Shown one piece after another: positions 9,920 to 18,693 of a DNA stretch of 64,000 bases; within the stretch, counting starts at the first letter, position 1, and each line of letters opens with the position of its first letter. The position numbers were made by a program, and so were the translations under genes. Origin of the DNA: Hymenobacter volaticus (GTDB lineage: Bacteria > Bacteroidota > Bacteroidia > Cytophagales > Hymenobacteraceae); the NCBI RefSeq assembly GCF_022921055.1, contig NZ_CP095066.1, forward strand, positions 1 through 64,000, read 5' to 3'. The notes beneath the pieces were generated by a model. The model made no database searches. It worked only from the letters and a program-made list of their open reading frames with translations, and was not told the DNA's origin.

Positions 9920-10816
9920 CTAGTTGGATTGGAGAAGCGGAAGCAGGTGCGTGCTTACAAATTCCTGAAAACGGGTGGGCGTGTAGGCTTCGGCCGTACG
10001 CGGCGTCGCATAGGCCCCATGGGGGTCGCCTAAGGCTTGAAAGAGGGCCGTCATTTCTTGCTGCGCGTAGGGCGTCAGGCCCCACTGTGCTACGCTTTGC
10101 TGGAAGTCAGCGGCCGATTGACGCTGGTAGCGCACGGGGTGTCCCCAGGCCTGGGAGAGGAGGGCAGCGCAGGTGGGCAAAGTTAAATTGGTGGGACCCA
10201 TCAGGTTGCGGGTCCACTGCCCAGCCCACTGCGAGTGCAGCAGGTAGTGCGCAGCCACCGCCGCAATATCCACGACGCTGATGAAGGGAAGGTCATGGTC
10301 CTCCGCGTAGGGGTATGCTACCACGCCCTGGGTGCGGATGCGGGTAGCCTGCGTCAGGAAGTTTTCCATAAAATAGCCCGGACGCAACGCCACTACGTGG
10401 GCCCCGGTCGCGTTGAGTTGCTGTTCCAGATCACCCGCGTAGGAAACCGTTCCCAGGCCCGGGGCCATGCCCGCGCCCAGGGTGGAGACGAGCACCACGT
10501 GCGGGATCCGGTGCATGCGCACGGCGGCGGCCCCGGCGGCGGCGACCGCCTGGTACCACTGCCGCCAATCGGGCGCGGTTAACGGGGGCGGGGGCACGAG
10601 CCAAAACAGGGCCTCTGCTCCCTGACAGGCGGCCACAACCGCCGCTTGGTCGGTGAGGTCCAAGGTGACGACCCGGGCCTGCGTGTGGGTAGCGACCGCC
10701 GCCGGCAGCGAGGCTGGGTTGCGGACCAGCAACACTGCTTCGCTGCCAGCGTGCAGGACCTGTTCGGCAACGCGGCGCCCAATGTTGCCGGCCGCCCCGC
10801 CAATGACAATACGCAT
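9920..10816 (-). CDS. NmrA-like NAD(P)H-binding oxidoreductase
   Basis: 298 residues. The N-terminus MRIVIGGAAGNIGRRVAEQV carries the GxxGxxG Rossmann motif of atypical short-chain dehydrogenases of the NmrA/HSCARG group. Further family marks are LLVRNP, LVSTLGAG, VVALRPGYFMENFL and the substrate-lobe region FISVVDIAAVA. No catalytic YxxxK is obvious, as usual for NmrA-like proteins that may sense the redox cofactor rather than reduce a substrate. The start ATG lies 10 bases past the stop of the SnoaL-like gene, so the two form one operon transcribed away from the HxlR regulator at 11406. Cytoplasmic; substrate unknown. Confidence 0.88.
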   Translation of the reverse strand: MRIVIGGAAGNIGRRVAEQVLHAGSEAVLLVRNPASLPAAVATHTQARVVTLDLTDQAAVVAACQGAEALFWLVPPPPLTAPDWRQWYQAVAAAGAAAVRMHRIPHVVLVSTLGAGMAPGLGTVSYAGDLEQQLNATGAHVVALRPGYFMENFLTQATRIRTQGVVAYPYAEDHDLPFISVVDIAAVAAHYLLHSQWAGQWTRNLMGPTNLTLPTCAALLSQAWGHPVRYQRQSAADFQQSVAQWGLTPYAQQEMTALFQALGDPHGAYATPRTAEAYTPTRFQEFVSTHLLPLLQSN

Positions 10817-10826
10817 AGTCAGGGAG

Positions 10827-11330
10827 TTAAACCGTGGGGGCCGTAGGGGTAAAGACTTGGCGGGCTTCCTCCGGCCCGCCGAAAGCTTCCCGGCCGGCGA
10901 GTTGGTTCCAGTATTCGCGGTAGTGCTGGATCTGCTCGCCGCGCAGTTCGAAGCGCATTACGTAGTCTTGGCGGTACGTGCGGTCGGTACCCGGGACAGG
11001 CGCTTCACAATGCACTTCAGCCCAATGGATACCCTGCGCTACGTCGTGCGCGAGGTATAGTTGGCTGAACACGAGCGGGGGCATGCCTTGCAAAGCATGC
11101 TGCAGGTACTGGCGAATGGCGGGTTTACCGTCTAAGCGGGCGGCCGTTCCCATCTGCGGCGCGTAGGGATACTCGATAATCGCCTCCTCGGTAAAGCAGG
11201 CCAGGACGGTCGGTAAGTCGGCGGTTTGAAAACCTTGGATCAGGTGTTGAAACACGCGCTGGGCGGTTTGGGCCAAGGGGGCCAAAGGGGGCGGGCTAAC
11301 GGGAGCCAGCAGGGTAGCAGAAGTAATCAT
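10827..11330 (-). CDS. SnoaL-like / NTF2-fold protein
   Basis: 167 residues. The core FQHLIQGFQTADLPTVLACF, the acidic EEAIIEYPYAPQ and the late YREYWNQL pattern belong to the nuclear-transport-factor-2-like (SnoaL) superfamily, small alpha-beta barrels that include cyclases, isomerases and binding proteins. It is first in an operon with the NmrA-like gene and is divergent from the HxlR regulator across about 75 bases. HxlR regulators often control such redox or electrophile-response genes, so this pair is probably the regulated target (inference). The residues HWAEVHCEAPV suit a ligand pocket, but substrate cannot be told. Confidence 0.85.
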   Translation of the reverse strand: MITSATLLAPVSPPPLAPLAQTAQRVFQHLIQGFQTADLPTVLACFTEEAIIEYPYAPQMGTAARLDGKPAIRQYLQHALQGMPPLVFSQLYLAHDVAQGIHWAEVHCEAPVPGTDRTYRQDYVMRFELRGEQIQHYREYWNQLAGREAFGGPEEARQVFTPTAPTV

Positions 11331-11405
11331 GCTCCAAAAGTGGGCTGTTGACTACCTAAAAGAAAGTAGGCACTAAAAAGTATAGTAGATACCTTTGTGT
11401 AACAA
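11331..11405. promoter_or_regulatory. divergent promoter region with Bacteroidota -7 box for HxlR gene
   Basis: TACCTTTG at 11390-11397 fits the Bacteroidota -7 consensus TAnnTTTG. It lies only nine bases from the ATG at 11406, so the transcript would be almost leaderless or use the ATG at 11415. The repeated words ctacctaaaagaaagtagg and agtatagtaga nearby could be the HxlR operator; this is inference. Confidence 0.5.
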
Positions 11406-11837
11406 ATGAGCCCAATGAGCGCAAACGAAGAAAAAAAAGTAGCAGCCCAGCAAAAATTAAAGGGCTGGCTCGAGGCAAAGTCTAATCTGGATGCGAGTTG
11501 CATCGTCCATCAAGCGTTGAACCTATTGGCCAGCAAATGGCTGCTGCTGATTCTGCTTGCCTTGATGCAGCGTCCCAAGCGCAATAGCGAACTGCAACGG
11601 CAGATTCGCGGCGTCTCGCCCAAGATGCTGGCGCAAAGCCTGCGGCAGCTGGAAGCGAGCGGGTTGGTGCACCGGCAAGTCTTTGCGCAGGTGCCGCCCC
11701 GCGTCGAGTACTCGCTGACTGCTTTTGGGGAAAGTATCGCGCCCTTCTTGGCAGAACTCTGCGACTGGTCCGTCACTTGGGAAGCGCAAGTCCAGACATT
11801 TCAGCCAGCTGCCGGGCAACAGCTCGCAGGCGAATAA
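11406..11837 (+). CDS. HxlR-family transcriptional regulator
   Basis: 143 residues. A winged-helix HxlR domain covers residues 30-130: CIVHQALNLLASKWLLLIL, then the recognition region NSELQRQIRGVSPKMLAQSL and the wing segment RQVFAQVPPRVEYSLT followed by AFGESIAPFL. A conserved cysteine (C33 region, ASCIVH) lies where HxlR and YodB/HypR members carry their redox-sensing Cys, so a thiol- or quinone-responsive repressor is plausible. It is divergent from the SnoaL/NmrA pair, the usual arrangement for autoregulated HxlR systems. Starts at residues 1 and 4 are both possible. Confidence 0.92.
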   Translation: MSPMSANEEKKVAAQQKLKGWLEAKSNLDASCIVHQALNLLASKWLLLILLALMQRPKRNSELQRQIRGVSPKMLAQSLRQLEASGLVHRQVFAQVPPRVEYSLTAFGESIAPFLAELCDWSVTWEAQVQTFQPAAGQQLAGE

Positions 11838-12023
11838 CCCGGTACCCTACCTTCAGAAAGTGCTTTTTCCAGGCAGCCGGTGCTTTCCTCCTCAATTGGT
11901 TACTCGTTCACACACCTTCTAGAAGAAGGCCTACTAAACATAAAACTACTTCTCGGACATCGCAGGCCTATATAGTCATCCAAGAAGTACCATTCAAACT
12001 AAGCTCTTTTCTCTCTGCACAGC

Positions 12024-12455
12024 ATGAACGTAACAGAAGGCCGGTTTTTACGACAACTGCAGGGATTGAGCTGCGCGGCGAGAGTGAAATTGCTTTGGGA
12101 GGAGACTGCAGGCCCCACCCAGATTCAGGTGCAGTGGGAGTCAAAGTATGGGCGATACGACGACTGGGAAAACGGGGCCCTAGCTGGCCTCGCCTACGCC
12201 CTGCACTGCCTTTCGGGCTCCCAGTCCTACCGCATTGTGGTCGTCGACATTATTGGTACCGATGTGGATACGAACCCCACCATTGTTGCCCTGGCCGCAC
12301 TCGAAGGCTTGTGGGAGGCGTTGCAGTATCGCGCCAGCCCCGCGCAATGGGAAGAGTTGGAAGCCTTGGCCCGGCAAAGCTGGCAGCACGATTGGTTTCA
12401 GGTCCCTGTTTTCCCCCTTACGGGCGCCCAAGAAAGCAACTCAAAGCGTTATTAA
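12024..12455 (+). CDS. hypothetical protein, 143 residues
   Basis: Starts MNVTEGRFLRQLQGLSCAAR. The text contains VKLLWEETAG, YDDWENGALAGLAYAL and IVVVDIIGTDVDTNP and reads as a folded alpha/beta protein, with no signal peptide or membrane segment. I do not recognise the family. It begins a run of short orphan genes (12.0-15.2 kb) of similar size on both strands, several with the acidic, Trp-rich look of immunity proteins from polymorphic toxin systems. No toxin is in the window, so that role is speculative. Confidence 0.55.
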   Translation: MNVTEGRFLRQLQGLSCAARVKLLWEETAGPTQIQVQWESKYGRYDDWENGALAGLAYALHCLSGSQSYRIVVVDIIGTDVDTNPTIVALAALEGLWEALQYRASPAQWEELEALARQSWQHDWFQVPVFPLTGAQESNSKRY

Positions 12456-12503
12456 GACCATGCCTTCTCGCGCACAGGGGACATGAGAACAAGATCAAAG
12501 CCC

Positions 12504-12937
12504 ATGGGGATATACGTTTGCGGATTTCTGGAAGTATCGCGTCTGGAGGAGGAGCTGTTAGCGCAGCCCTATGCCTGGCAGTCCTGTATCAACTTGGCTA
12601 GCTTAGGGCTGAACACCGGGGATGAGTGTCGCCTTGTCTTTGGGAAGCGAAGGACAACACCTCCCCCGAATGGGTCCCGCTAGCCCATCGCCGGGGGCTA
12701 CCCGCTAATCCAGGAGAACTGACAGCGCAGGAGGCGCGCGAGGCATCCACTACGACTTCTGTTTGGGGCTTTACTTTTCTCTCCTATGAGGAGATGGCAT
12801 CCCTTGATTGGCAAGCGTACCCAGATGTAGTGCTGGATGGAAGTACTTACGGCTGGGGCTTGCTCTGGAGCTTACTGAAGACGCTTGATGAGGCCGGGAA
12901 GTACCAGCGGCTAGTGGTCTGGTTTGACTGGAGTTAA
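12504..12937 (+). pseudogene. hypothetical protein with RGLP motif, frameshifted
   Basis: The frame from 12504 (MGIYVCGFLEVSRLEEELLA) ends early after CRLVFGKRR. The next frame continues the same protein from about 12640 as EAKDNTSPEWVPLAHRRGLP and runs to VVWFDWS. Bridging a one-base shift gives about 145 residues. The order of GIYVCGFLE, LVFG, RGLP, WGFTFLSYEEM and VVLDGSTYGWGLLW matches, in my memory, small proteins of unknown role in phage and plasmid regions. Part of the orphan small-gene cluster. Confidence 0.45.
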
Positions 12938-12951
12938 GAAGCCGAAAGGAG

Positions 12952-12982
12952 CCTGTTTGCGTTGCAAACAGCAGCCTCATGT
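12952..12982 (+). terminator. possible terminator hairpin
   Basis: Inverted repeat cctgtttgc/gcaaacagc-type arms with a short loop directly after the stop of the preceding gene; only a weak T run follows. Confidence 0.35.
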
Positions 12983-13069
12983 CCTATGCTAGGAATAGCG
13001 TGAATACCTCCAGGCATCTGGTTCTATTGAACCTACTCTTTACTTCTAGAACGCGTTAAGTCAAAACAA

Positions 13070-13567
13070 CTACTCTAGTAAGCCGGCTCTACGCGGATCC
13101 AGCGCCAGGGCCTGTAGCTTGGGAATAACATTTCCTAACCCAATCAGTAAGTGGTGATGCGTTTCGCAGAGCAGCCACGCATACTTTTTTGACACGACAT
13201 AGTACTCGAACGCAGAGTGCTCGTCTAAGAGGTGCTGTATCGCTGTGACGCTGCCTTGAAAGAGCCAGAACTTGCTTGGATCGTGCCCGGAATCGCAGGC
13301 CACAAACCAGACCCGCTGGTGCGGGGGCAGCACCTGATCTAAGCATCCATAGGCCCGGCCCTCCTCTAAGCGCAGGCTATACTGGGGCTTTTGAAAGCTT
13401 TCCCACCACCAGTTGAAGTGAGTATTGGCGTTGGTTTTTTGGACAAAGGTCTTTTCGATCTTATGCAGGACAGCGGGCCAGGCATAAATGCCAACGGCAT
13501 CAAAGTCCTGTGGGGAAAGGCCGAGCAATCGGGCCAGATGAAGAAGTTGGTCCTTAAAACCAGGCAT
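13070..13567 (-). CDS. DUF6756-like hypothetical protein
   Basis: 165 residues, starting MPGFKDQLLHLARLLGLSPQ. The marks WWWESF, VWFVACDSG, KFWLFQGSVTAIQHLL and YYVVSKKYAWLLCETHHHLL are, to my recollection, those of DUF6756, a family of small proteins found near toxin-immunity loci. The C-terminal LLCETHHHLLIGLG is the best preserved stretch of such proteins. The frame is intact. No partner gene is evident: its neighbours are short orphan genes on the opposite strand. Function unknown; family name is tentative. Confidence 0.6.
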   Translation of the reverse strand: MPGFKDQLLHLARLLGLSPQDFDAVGIYAWPAVLHKIEKTFVQKTNANTHFNWWWESFQKPQYSLRLEEGRAYGCLDQVLPPHQRVWFVACDSGHDPSKFWLFQGSVTAIQHLLDEHSAFEYYVVSKKYAWLLCETHHHLLIGLGNVIPKLQALALDPRRAGLLE

Positions 13568-13678
13568 GGTAGGTGAATGAGGTGAATAGGATAAAAGTTA
13601 AACGTGTAGTTAATAGTTAATCAAAAGTAGTTCCTGGAAAAGCTGCTTTACATAATCGGTACTTATACGACCGTTAAG

Positions 13679-14038
13679 GTGAACCAGAAGAAGTATCTTC
13701 ATCCGTTTTTTAGCCTTCTTATGAACCTGCTAGACCTTATTATCCACTTGGCTGACCCGCGTCTCCACGATGCCTTTTTCCTCGACCAGGGCGTGGACAC
13801 CACTTCCGAGCATGTGTCCGTCTACATGCGAGGGGCGCCGGGGTTAGAAACGGATATCGCACTGTTAGGCGTGGAAGAAACGGACGAGGAGCTAGATTAC
13901 CACAAACACGGGGCCCACTGGATCAATTTCCTGCCCTTGTACATGGTCGAGGAGATAGTCGAAGGTGGCGTGGCCGCTCGCAAGAGCCCTGTTGAAATCG
14001 CAACCCGTGTTCTGGAGTATGCCCGCAACGATGCCTGA
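13679..14038 (+). CDS. hypothetical acidic protein
   Basis: Up to 119 residues. The first 14 residues (MNQKKYLHPFFSLL) look non-conserved, and the ATG at 13721 (MNLLDLIIHLADPRLHDAFF) may be the true start. The rest is strongly acidic (GLETDIALLGVEETDEELDY) and has VAARKSPVEIATRVLEYARN at the end. No signal peptide. Not recognised; it belongs to the orphan small-gene cluster. Confidence 0.5.
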   Translation: MNQKKYLHPFFSLLMNLLDLIIHLADPRLHDAFFLDQGVDTTSEHVSVYMRGAPGLETDIALLGVEETDEELDYHKHGAHWINFLPLYMVEEIVEGGVAARKSPVEIATRVLEYARNDA

Positions 14039-14296
14039 GACGCGCACTGTAGCCCAAAAGGTAAACGCGCTAGGGATCCTTCTTTGGGTCTAGATAAACA
14101 GGACTTTCTCCCGAGTGGGGGCCCAGAAAGCCCCATGGTTATCTTGAAATAGTTGCTAAACATAAAGTTTGTTCTTGGACTAGCCTTGGAAAACTAACAG
14201 TTTATGGTCTTATTCTTTCTGCTTCTTAAATTGGTATTTTAACTATCTTGAGATCCGATTCTTGGCTACATTCTTTTAGTGCCGGGAGGGTAGCTC

Positions 14297-14746
14297 ATGG
14301 TAGGAGTTGAGATTCACGGCGACCTCAGCAGCCGATTCCTTACAGTCTCTTTACAAGATATTTTGCCTTGCCTGCAAGCGCCTGAAACCACACAATGGTG
14401 TCTGTTGTACTTTGAAGCGTGGTCTTCTCAGACGTGGGCAGTGGAAGGGCTCTCCGATTTGTCAGAGTATGACAACGAGGTCAACCAATCGCCGAACGGA
14501 ATTATCGTCACCCTGCACCAAGTGCACCAACTGGCGCAGGCCCCGACTCAGATCATCAACCTTGTGTTAGCAGGTAGTGCGCAAGCGGCTACCCTTCACC
14601 GATACGAGCAGCCGGAGCAACTCTATGCCTGCTGCGATTATGTATTGGAGGTCGTCGACTCTTCGTATCTCCTGGTACACAGTTCTGATCAACGATTTAT
14701 CGAGTGCTTGCGCACTCGCCTTGAGGGTGTCAAAACAGTGCTATAG
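14297..14746 (+). CDS. hypothetical protein, 150 residues
   Basis: Starts MVGVEIHGDLSSRFLTVSLQ. Contains ETTQWCLLYFEAWSS, LSDLSEYDNEVNQSPNGIIV and a cysteine-rich YACCDYVLEVVDSSYLLVHS. The size, acidity and Trp/Cys content are like immunity proteins of contact-dependent or polymorphic toxins, but I recognise no family. Intact frame, no signal peptide. Confidence 0.55.
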   Translation: MVGVEIHGDLSSRFLTVSLQDILPCLQAPETTQWCLLYFEAWSSQTWAVEGLSDLSEYDNEVNQSPNGIIVTLHQVHQLAQAPTQIINLVLAGSAQAATLHRYEQPEQLYACCDYVLEVVDSSYLLVHSSDQRFIECLRTRLEGVKTVL

Positions 14747-14842
14747 CTCCGTAACGTTAATTGAACGGTCGGCTTTAGACGTCAACGCAAAGGGGCCTAC
14801 CTTTCAACAAAGCAACTACGCTGCGTGGTCAGCTACCCAGGC

Positions 14843-15190
14843 CTACAACGGGCTCACTTGTCCATCATTCTGCACGCCAAAGTAGATGGCCCGGTCCGGA
14901 TCGAAGTCCGCGGAATAATAGGACGCGATGCGCTTCTTGAACTCCGGGAAGAGATGGTGTTGCTGCGCATACTGCCAGTCGTCTTTGGTGTGGAATAGCA
15001 CGACAAATGAGTCCCACCCATAGTGAGAGCCAAACGTTAAGTGCGGGGTCGCAATAGCCGGAATGGCAAACACAGTCAAGAAGTCTTGGTGTTGTTTGGC
15101 CTGCATGGCCTGATGGCGACGCCTAGTCCGGTAGATCCACAGCAGTGCCAACAGGAGTAAGGTTGCAATTACATAAAGGAGGGGGCTCAT
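14843..15190 (-). CDS. single-pass membrane hypothetical protein
   Basis: 115 residues. One N-terminal hydrophobic helix (MSPLLYVIATLLLLALLWIY) is followed by the basic stretch RTRRRHQAMQAK, so the rest is predicted to be cytoplasmic. The soluble part includes HLTFGSHYGWDSFVVLFHTK and YYSADFDPDRAIYFGV. I do not recognise it. It closes the run of short orphan genes before the recombinase locus. Confidence 0.5.
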   Translation of the reverse strand: MSPLLYVIATLLLLALLWIYRTRRRHQAMQAKQHQDFLTVFAIPAIATPHLTFGSHYGWDSFVVLFHTKDDWQYAQQHHLFPEFKKRIASYYSADFDPDRAIYFGVQNDGQVSPL

Positions 15191-15502
15191 AGTAGCAAAA
15201 GGTAAGCCCTCAACGGCTCCGGCGCAAAAGGCCCTTATCAGACATATATATTAAATATAGCGTATGTTAATTGTCATTTTACAAACGACCTAGTGTAAAG
15301 CGTACAAGCCGTTGACGCTGCTGGTAGAAGCGGCAGCAACTGGCTGTTCGGGTGCCGTAGGGCCCTTCCTCATCTCGTTGTGCCACCTGCGTAGCCCCCT
15401 TTCGGCGCGCCGCATCATCGGGGCGGCCTGTCTGTCGTATACGCTTGAGGCCAAGGGCCGGCACGTGCCGACCAGTACGTAACAGGTGGCCGCCTTTGAC
15501 TG

Positions 15503-16372
15503 ATGAACAAGCAACAACACTCCCCGCGCCCCCACTCCGTACGAGGTCCCGCTAACCCGCTTCAGCCAACGCATCACCCTGAAACGCTATAGCCCGCAAA
15601 CGCTGAAAAACTACCGCGGGGCGTTTCAGCAGTTTCTTGCGCACCACACGCCGCGCCTGCCCCTTGAGCTAACGAAGCAGGATGTGCTGGATTACCTGAG
15701 CCTGCGTGTGGCGGGCGGCATCTCCGAAGCCTACCAAAACTTGTTGATTAACGCCATCAGGTTTTACTACGAACAGGTAGAAGGCCAGCCCCGGCAGTTC
15801 TACGAAGTACCCAGGCCCAAGCGTCCCCTGCAAAACCCGAAACTATTGGCAAAGGAGGAAATAAAAGCCCTGCTTCAGGGCACCGACAACCTGAAGCACC
15901 GCGCTATGCTTATGCTGGCGTATGGGCTAGGGCTACGGCTTGGCGAGATACTCGCCCTCACGCCGCCGGATATAGACTCACGCGCCGCATGGTACTCTAT
16001 ATACGGGGCGGCAAAGGTAAAAAGGACCGTGACCTACCTCTACCCGATACATTGCTCCAACTGCTACGGCAGCAGTTTCGGCAGTACCGGCCCGTGACGT
16101 TTCTGTTTGAAGGCGCGCAACCGGGTGAGCCGTACAGTGAGCGAAGCTTGCAACACGTCATCAAGCAAGCCGCTGCTCGCGCCGGTATTTGCCGACCTAT
16201 TTCTATGCACATGCTTCGGCATTCCTATGCTACGCACCTGCTGGAAGCCGGCACTGACATCCGGGTGATTCAGGATTTACTGGGACACAGCAGCATCAAA
16301 ACCACAGAAATCTATACGCATGTGGCGCAACTTAACCGGCCAACTTCCCCACTCGATGATTTGGGCTTGTAG
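15503..16372 (+). pseudogene. integron/XerC-like tyrosine recombinase, copy 1, frameshifted
   Basis: Bridging two shifts (near 15550 and at gactcacgcgccgcatgg near 15985) gives about 285 residues. The N-terminal SAM-like core domain includes ITLKRYSPQTLKNYRGAFQQ and LAHHTPRLPLELT. The catalytic domain has the first Arg in GLGLRLGEILAL, then GGKGKKDRDLPLP, HMLRHSYATHLLEAGTDIR, LLGHSSIKTTEIYTHV (the Tyr nucleophile in EIYTH) and a C-terminal SPLDDLGL. Bacteroidota recombinases ending in SP-DDL are close to XerC/D and integron integrases. The second shift is shared by copy 2, so it predates the duplication. Immediately downstream is a candidate attachment site followed by AT-rich cassettes. Confidence 0.85.
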
Positions 16373-16495
16373 CGGTGAACTAATGGCGGCAATCCACCTA
16401 CTGTTGGCTGGGTTGCGTTGCCGCCATTGAGTTGCGTACTAAGAAAGGATTGCCGACATTCAAGTCATGCTGCCAATGACGGCAACACAGATGTT
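15642..16495 (+). repeat. 854-bp direct repeat, copy 1
   Basis: Identical by eye to 17840-18693, offset 2,198 bases. It covers the recombinase from the caccacacgcc word to the attachment-site core (atgtt) and stops exactly at the cassette junction. Confidence 0.9.
16373..16495 (+). other. candidate integron attachment site after the recombinase (copy 1)
   Basis: Begins gaac and ends GTT, with imperfect arms aatggcggcaatcc (near 16381) and ggattgccgacatt (near 16447) and a further perfect pair aatggcggcaa/ttgccgccatt. The last three bases are the GTT core at which cassette 1 begins (GTTATGCG at 16493-16500). Confidence 0.6.
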
Positions 16496-17680
16496 ATGCG
16501 TCATTCCCACTTTGTCACGGAGAATAAAGTCCTTGGCTAACGAGGGAAAAAAATTAACGGGAAAGCAATGGAAATCCATAACGCTTTTTTACGTTAGTCA
16601 GAATGCCTGGCGGCAGTGCTAAGTCGAAACTGATTGCAAAAATCAATCTTGACCAACCAAAAATAAACGGAGAAAGCCGAAAATCCCGACAAAGAGTAAG
16701 CCGAGTCAAAAATCAATTAATATGTCAGAAATTAATCCAAAATTTTTCGTGTCACGAGTTGCACTTATTGTGCAACCCGTACAAAATCAATTACGAGGCT
16801 ATAGTGCTGAAACAGGCTCATGGGCAAGCCAAAATGTAACTGTAAATTCGGGAGAAGGAGACCAGTATCTTATTGGTACAAATGTCGCCTTAGTAATTCA
16901 GCCAGTTCAAAATCAAATTCGTGCTTTCAGCGGATTGACTGGTAGCTGGGCAAACTTGAACGTTACTGTAAACACTGGGGAAGGTGATACTTATTTGATT
17001 AAAGGAAATACTGTTTTAATTATTCAACCAGTGCAAAACCAAATTCGGGCTTACAGTGCTATTACAGGGACTTGGTCTAGTTTAAATGTTACTGTAAACA
17101 CAGGAGAAGGTGATACTTATTTGATTGATCAAGACGTTGCATTAGTAATTCAACCAGTACAAAATCAAATCCGTGCTTTCAGCGCAATTACTGGTACATG
17201 GTCTAGCCTCAATGTAACAATTAATTCAGGAGAAAATGATACTTACCTGATTGATGCCAATCTTGCTATGATTATTCAGCCGGTGCAAAATCAATTAAGG
17301 GCTTATAACGCAAATACAGGCACTTGGTCTAGCCTAAATGTTACAGTTAATGCAGGGGAAGGCGACACATACTTGATTTCTTCTAATGTTGGTGTTGTAA
17401 TACAACCTGTCCAAAATCAACTTCGCGCCTTTAGCGCTCTTACGGGCACCTGGTCTAGTCTAAATGTAACTGTTAATGCAGGCGAAGGTGATACTTATTT
17501 AATAAGGGGAAATACAATAACTGTTGTTCAACCTGTTCAAAATCAGATTCGAGCTTTTAGTGCTATTACAGGAGCTTGGTCTAGCCTAAATATTACAGTC
17601 AATGCAGGAGAGGGAGATTCATATTTAATGGGAATTGATGCAATTTAATGCTATGTGGTTATTCAGCACGAACGCATAAC
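16494..17680 (+). mobile_element. gene cassette 1 (7-repeat propeller gene)
   Basis: Begins TTATGCG directly after the conserved G of the recombinase-linked site. Near its end is cgcataac (17673-17680), the exact reverse complement of gttatgcg at the start. In an integron cassette the R'' box must pair with the box formed by G plus the cassette's own first bases, and this matches. The 3' half of the attC is not found before the duplicated recombinase DNA at 17840. Confidence 0.65.
16722..17648 (+). CDS. seven-repeat beta-propeller-like protein in cassette 1
   Basis: 308 residues made of seven consecutive 42-residue repeats and almost nothing else (11 residues before, 3 after). Each repeat reads approximately V-VIQPVQNQIRAFSA, then TGTWSSLNVTVN, then GEGDTYLI. 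Seven nearly identical blades of this length suggest a closed seven-bladed beta-propeller made by recent amplification of one blade, possibly a lectin or scaffold. No signal peptide, so cytoplasmic or released by unknown means. Codon use is AT-rich compared with flanking genes. It sits inside an integron-like cassette, which implies transfer. Function unknown. The start ATG at 16722 gives the first full blade. Confidence 0.85.
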   Translation: MSEINPKFFVSRVALIVQPVQNQLRGYSAETGSWASQNVTVNSGEGDQYLIGTNVALVIQPVQNQIRAFSGLTGSWANLNVTVNTGEGDTYLIKGNTVLIIQPVQNQIRAYSAITGTWSSLNVTVNTGEGDTYLIDQDVALVIQPVQNQIRAFSAITGTWSSLNVTINSGENDTYLIDANLAMIIQPVQNQLRAYNANTGTWSSLNVTVNAGEGDTYLISSNVGVVIQPVQNQLRAFSALTGTWSSLNVTVNAGEGDTYLIRGNTITVVQPVQNQIRAFSAITGAWSSLNITVNAGEGDSYLMGIDAI

Positions 17681-17839
17681 ACTGCATTGGCAATATGGCG
17701 GGGGACGAATATATTCTCGTCTCTATGATCGCTCATCAGCTTCCATTTCGGCAGACGACTGGCGGCGAGAAATAAAATAAACATTGAGCTTTGGTATTTT
17801 TAATCAGCATTAGTTCCGGGGTGGAGGGTCAATGAATGC

Positions 17840-18570
17840 CACCACACGCCGCGCCTGCCCCTTGAGCTAACGAAGCAGGATGTGCTGGATTACCTGAGCC
17901 TGCGTGTGGCGGGCGGCATCTCCGAAGCCTACCAAAACTTGTTGATTAACGCCATCAGGTTTTACTACGAACAGGTAGAAGGCCAGCCCCGGCAGTTCTA
18001 CGAAGTACCCAGGCCCAAGCGTCCCCTGCAAAACCCGAAACTATTGGCAAAGGAGGAAATAAAAGCCCTGCTTCAGGGCACCGACAACCTGAAGCACCGC
18101 GCTATGCTTATGCTGGCGTATGGGCTAGGGCTACGGCTTGGCGAGATACTCGCCCTCACGCCGCCGGATATAGACTCACGCGCCGCATGGTACTCTATAT
18201 ACGGGGCGGCAAAGGTAAAAAGGACCGTGACCTACCTCTACCCGATACATTGCTCCAACTGCTACGGCAGCAGTTTCGGCAGTACCGGCCCGTGACGTTT
18301 CTGTTTGAAGGCGCGCAACCGGGTGAGCCGTACAGTGAGCGAAGCTTGCAACACGTCATCAAGCAAGCCGCTGCTCGCGCCGGTATTTGCCGACCTATTT
18401 CTATGCACATGCTTCGGCATTCCTATGCTACGCACCTGCTGGAAGCCGGCACTGACATCCGGGTGATTCAGGATTTACTGGGACACAGCAGCATCAAAAC
18501 CACAGAAATCTATACGCATGTGGCGCAACTTAACCGGCCAACTTCCCCACTCGATGATTTGGGCTTGTAG
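17840..18570 (+). pseudogene. 5'-truncated tyrosine recombinase, copy 2
   Basis: Identical to the 3' part of copy 1 and carries the same internal frameshift. It lacks the start and the first 45 or so residues; the sequence before 17840 is unrelated. It still has the catalytic Arg, HMLRHSY, LLGH and EIYTH motifs in two frames. It can hardly be active, but it brings a second copy of the adjacent attachment site, and cassette 2 follows that site at the equivalent base. Confidence 0.85.
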
Positions 18571-18693
18571 CGGTGAACTAATGGCGGCAATCCACCTACT
18601 GTTGGCTGGGTTGCGTTGCCGCCATTGAGTTGCGTACTAAGAAAGGATTGCCGACATTCAAGTCATGCTGCCAATGACGGCAACACAGATGTT
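17840..18693 (+). repeat. 854-bp direct repeat, copy 2
   Basis: Partner of 15642-16495; ends at atgtt, where cassette 2 begins with GTTGTGCAC in place of GTTATGCG. Confidence 0.9.
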
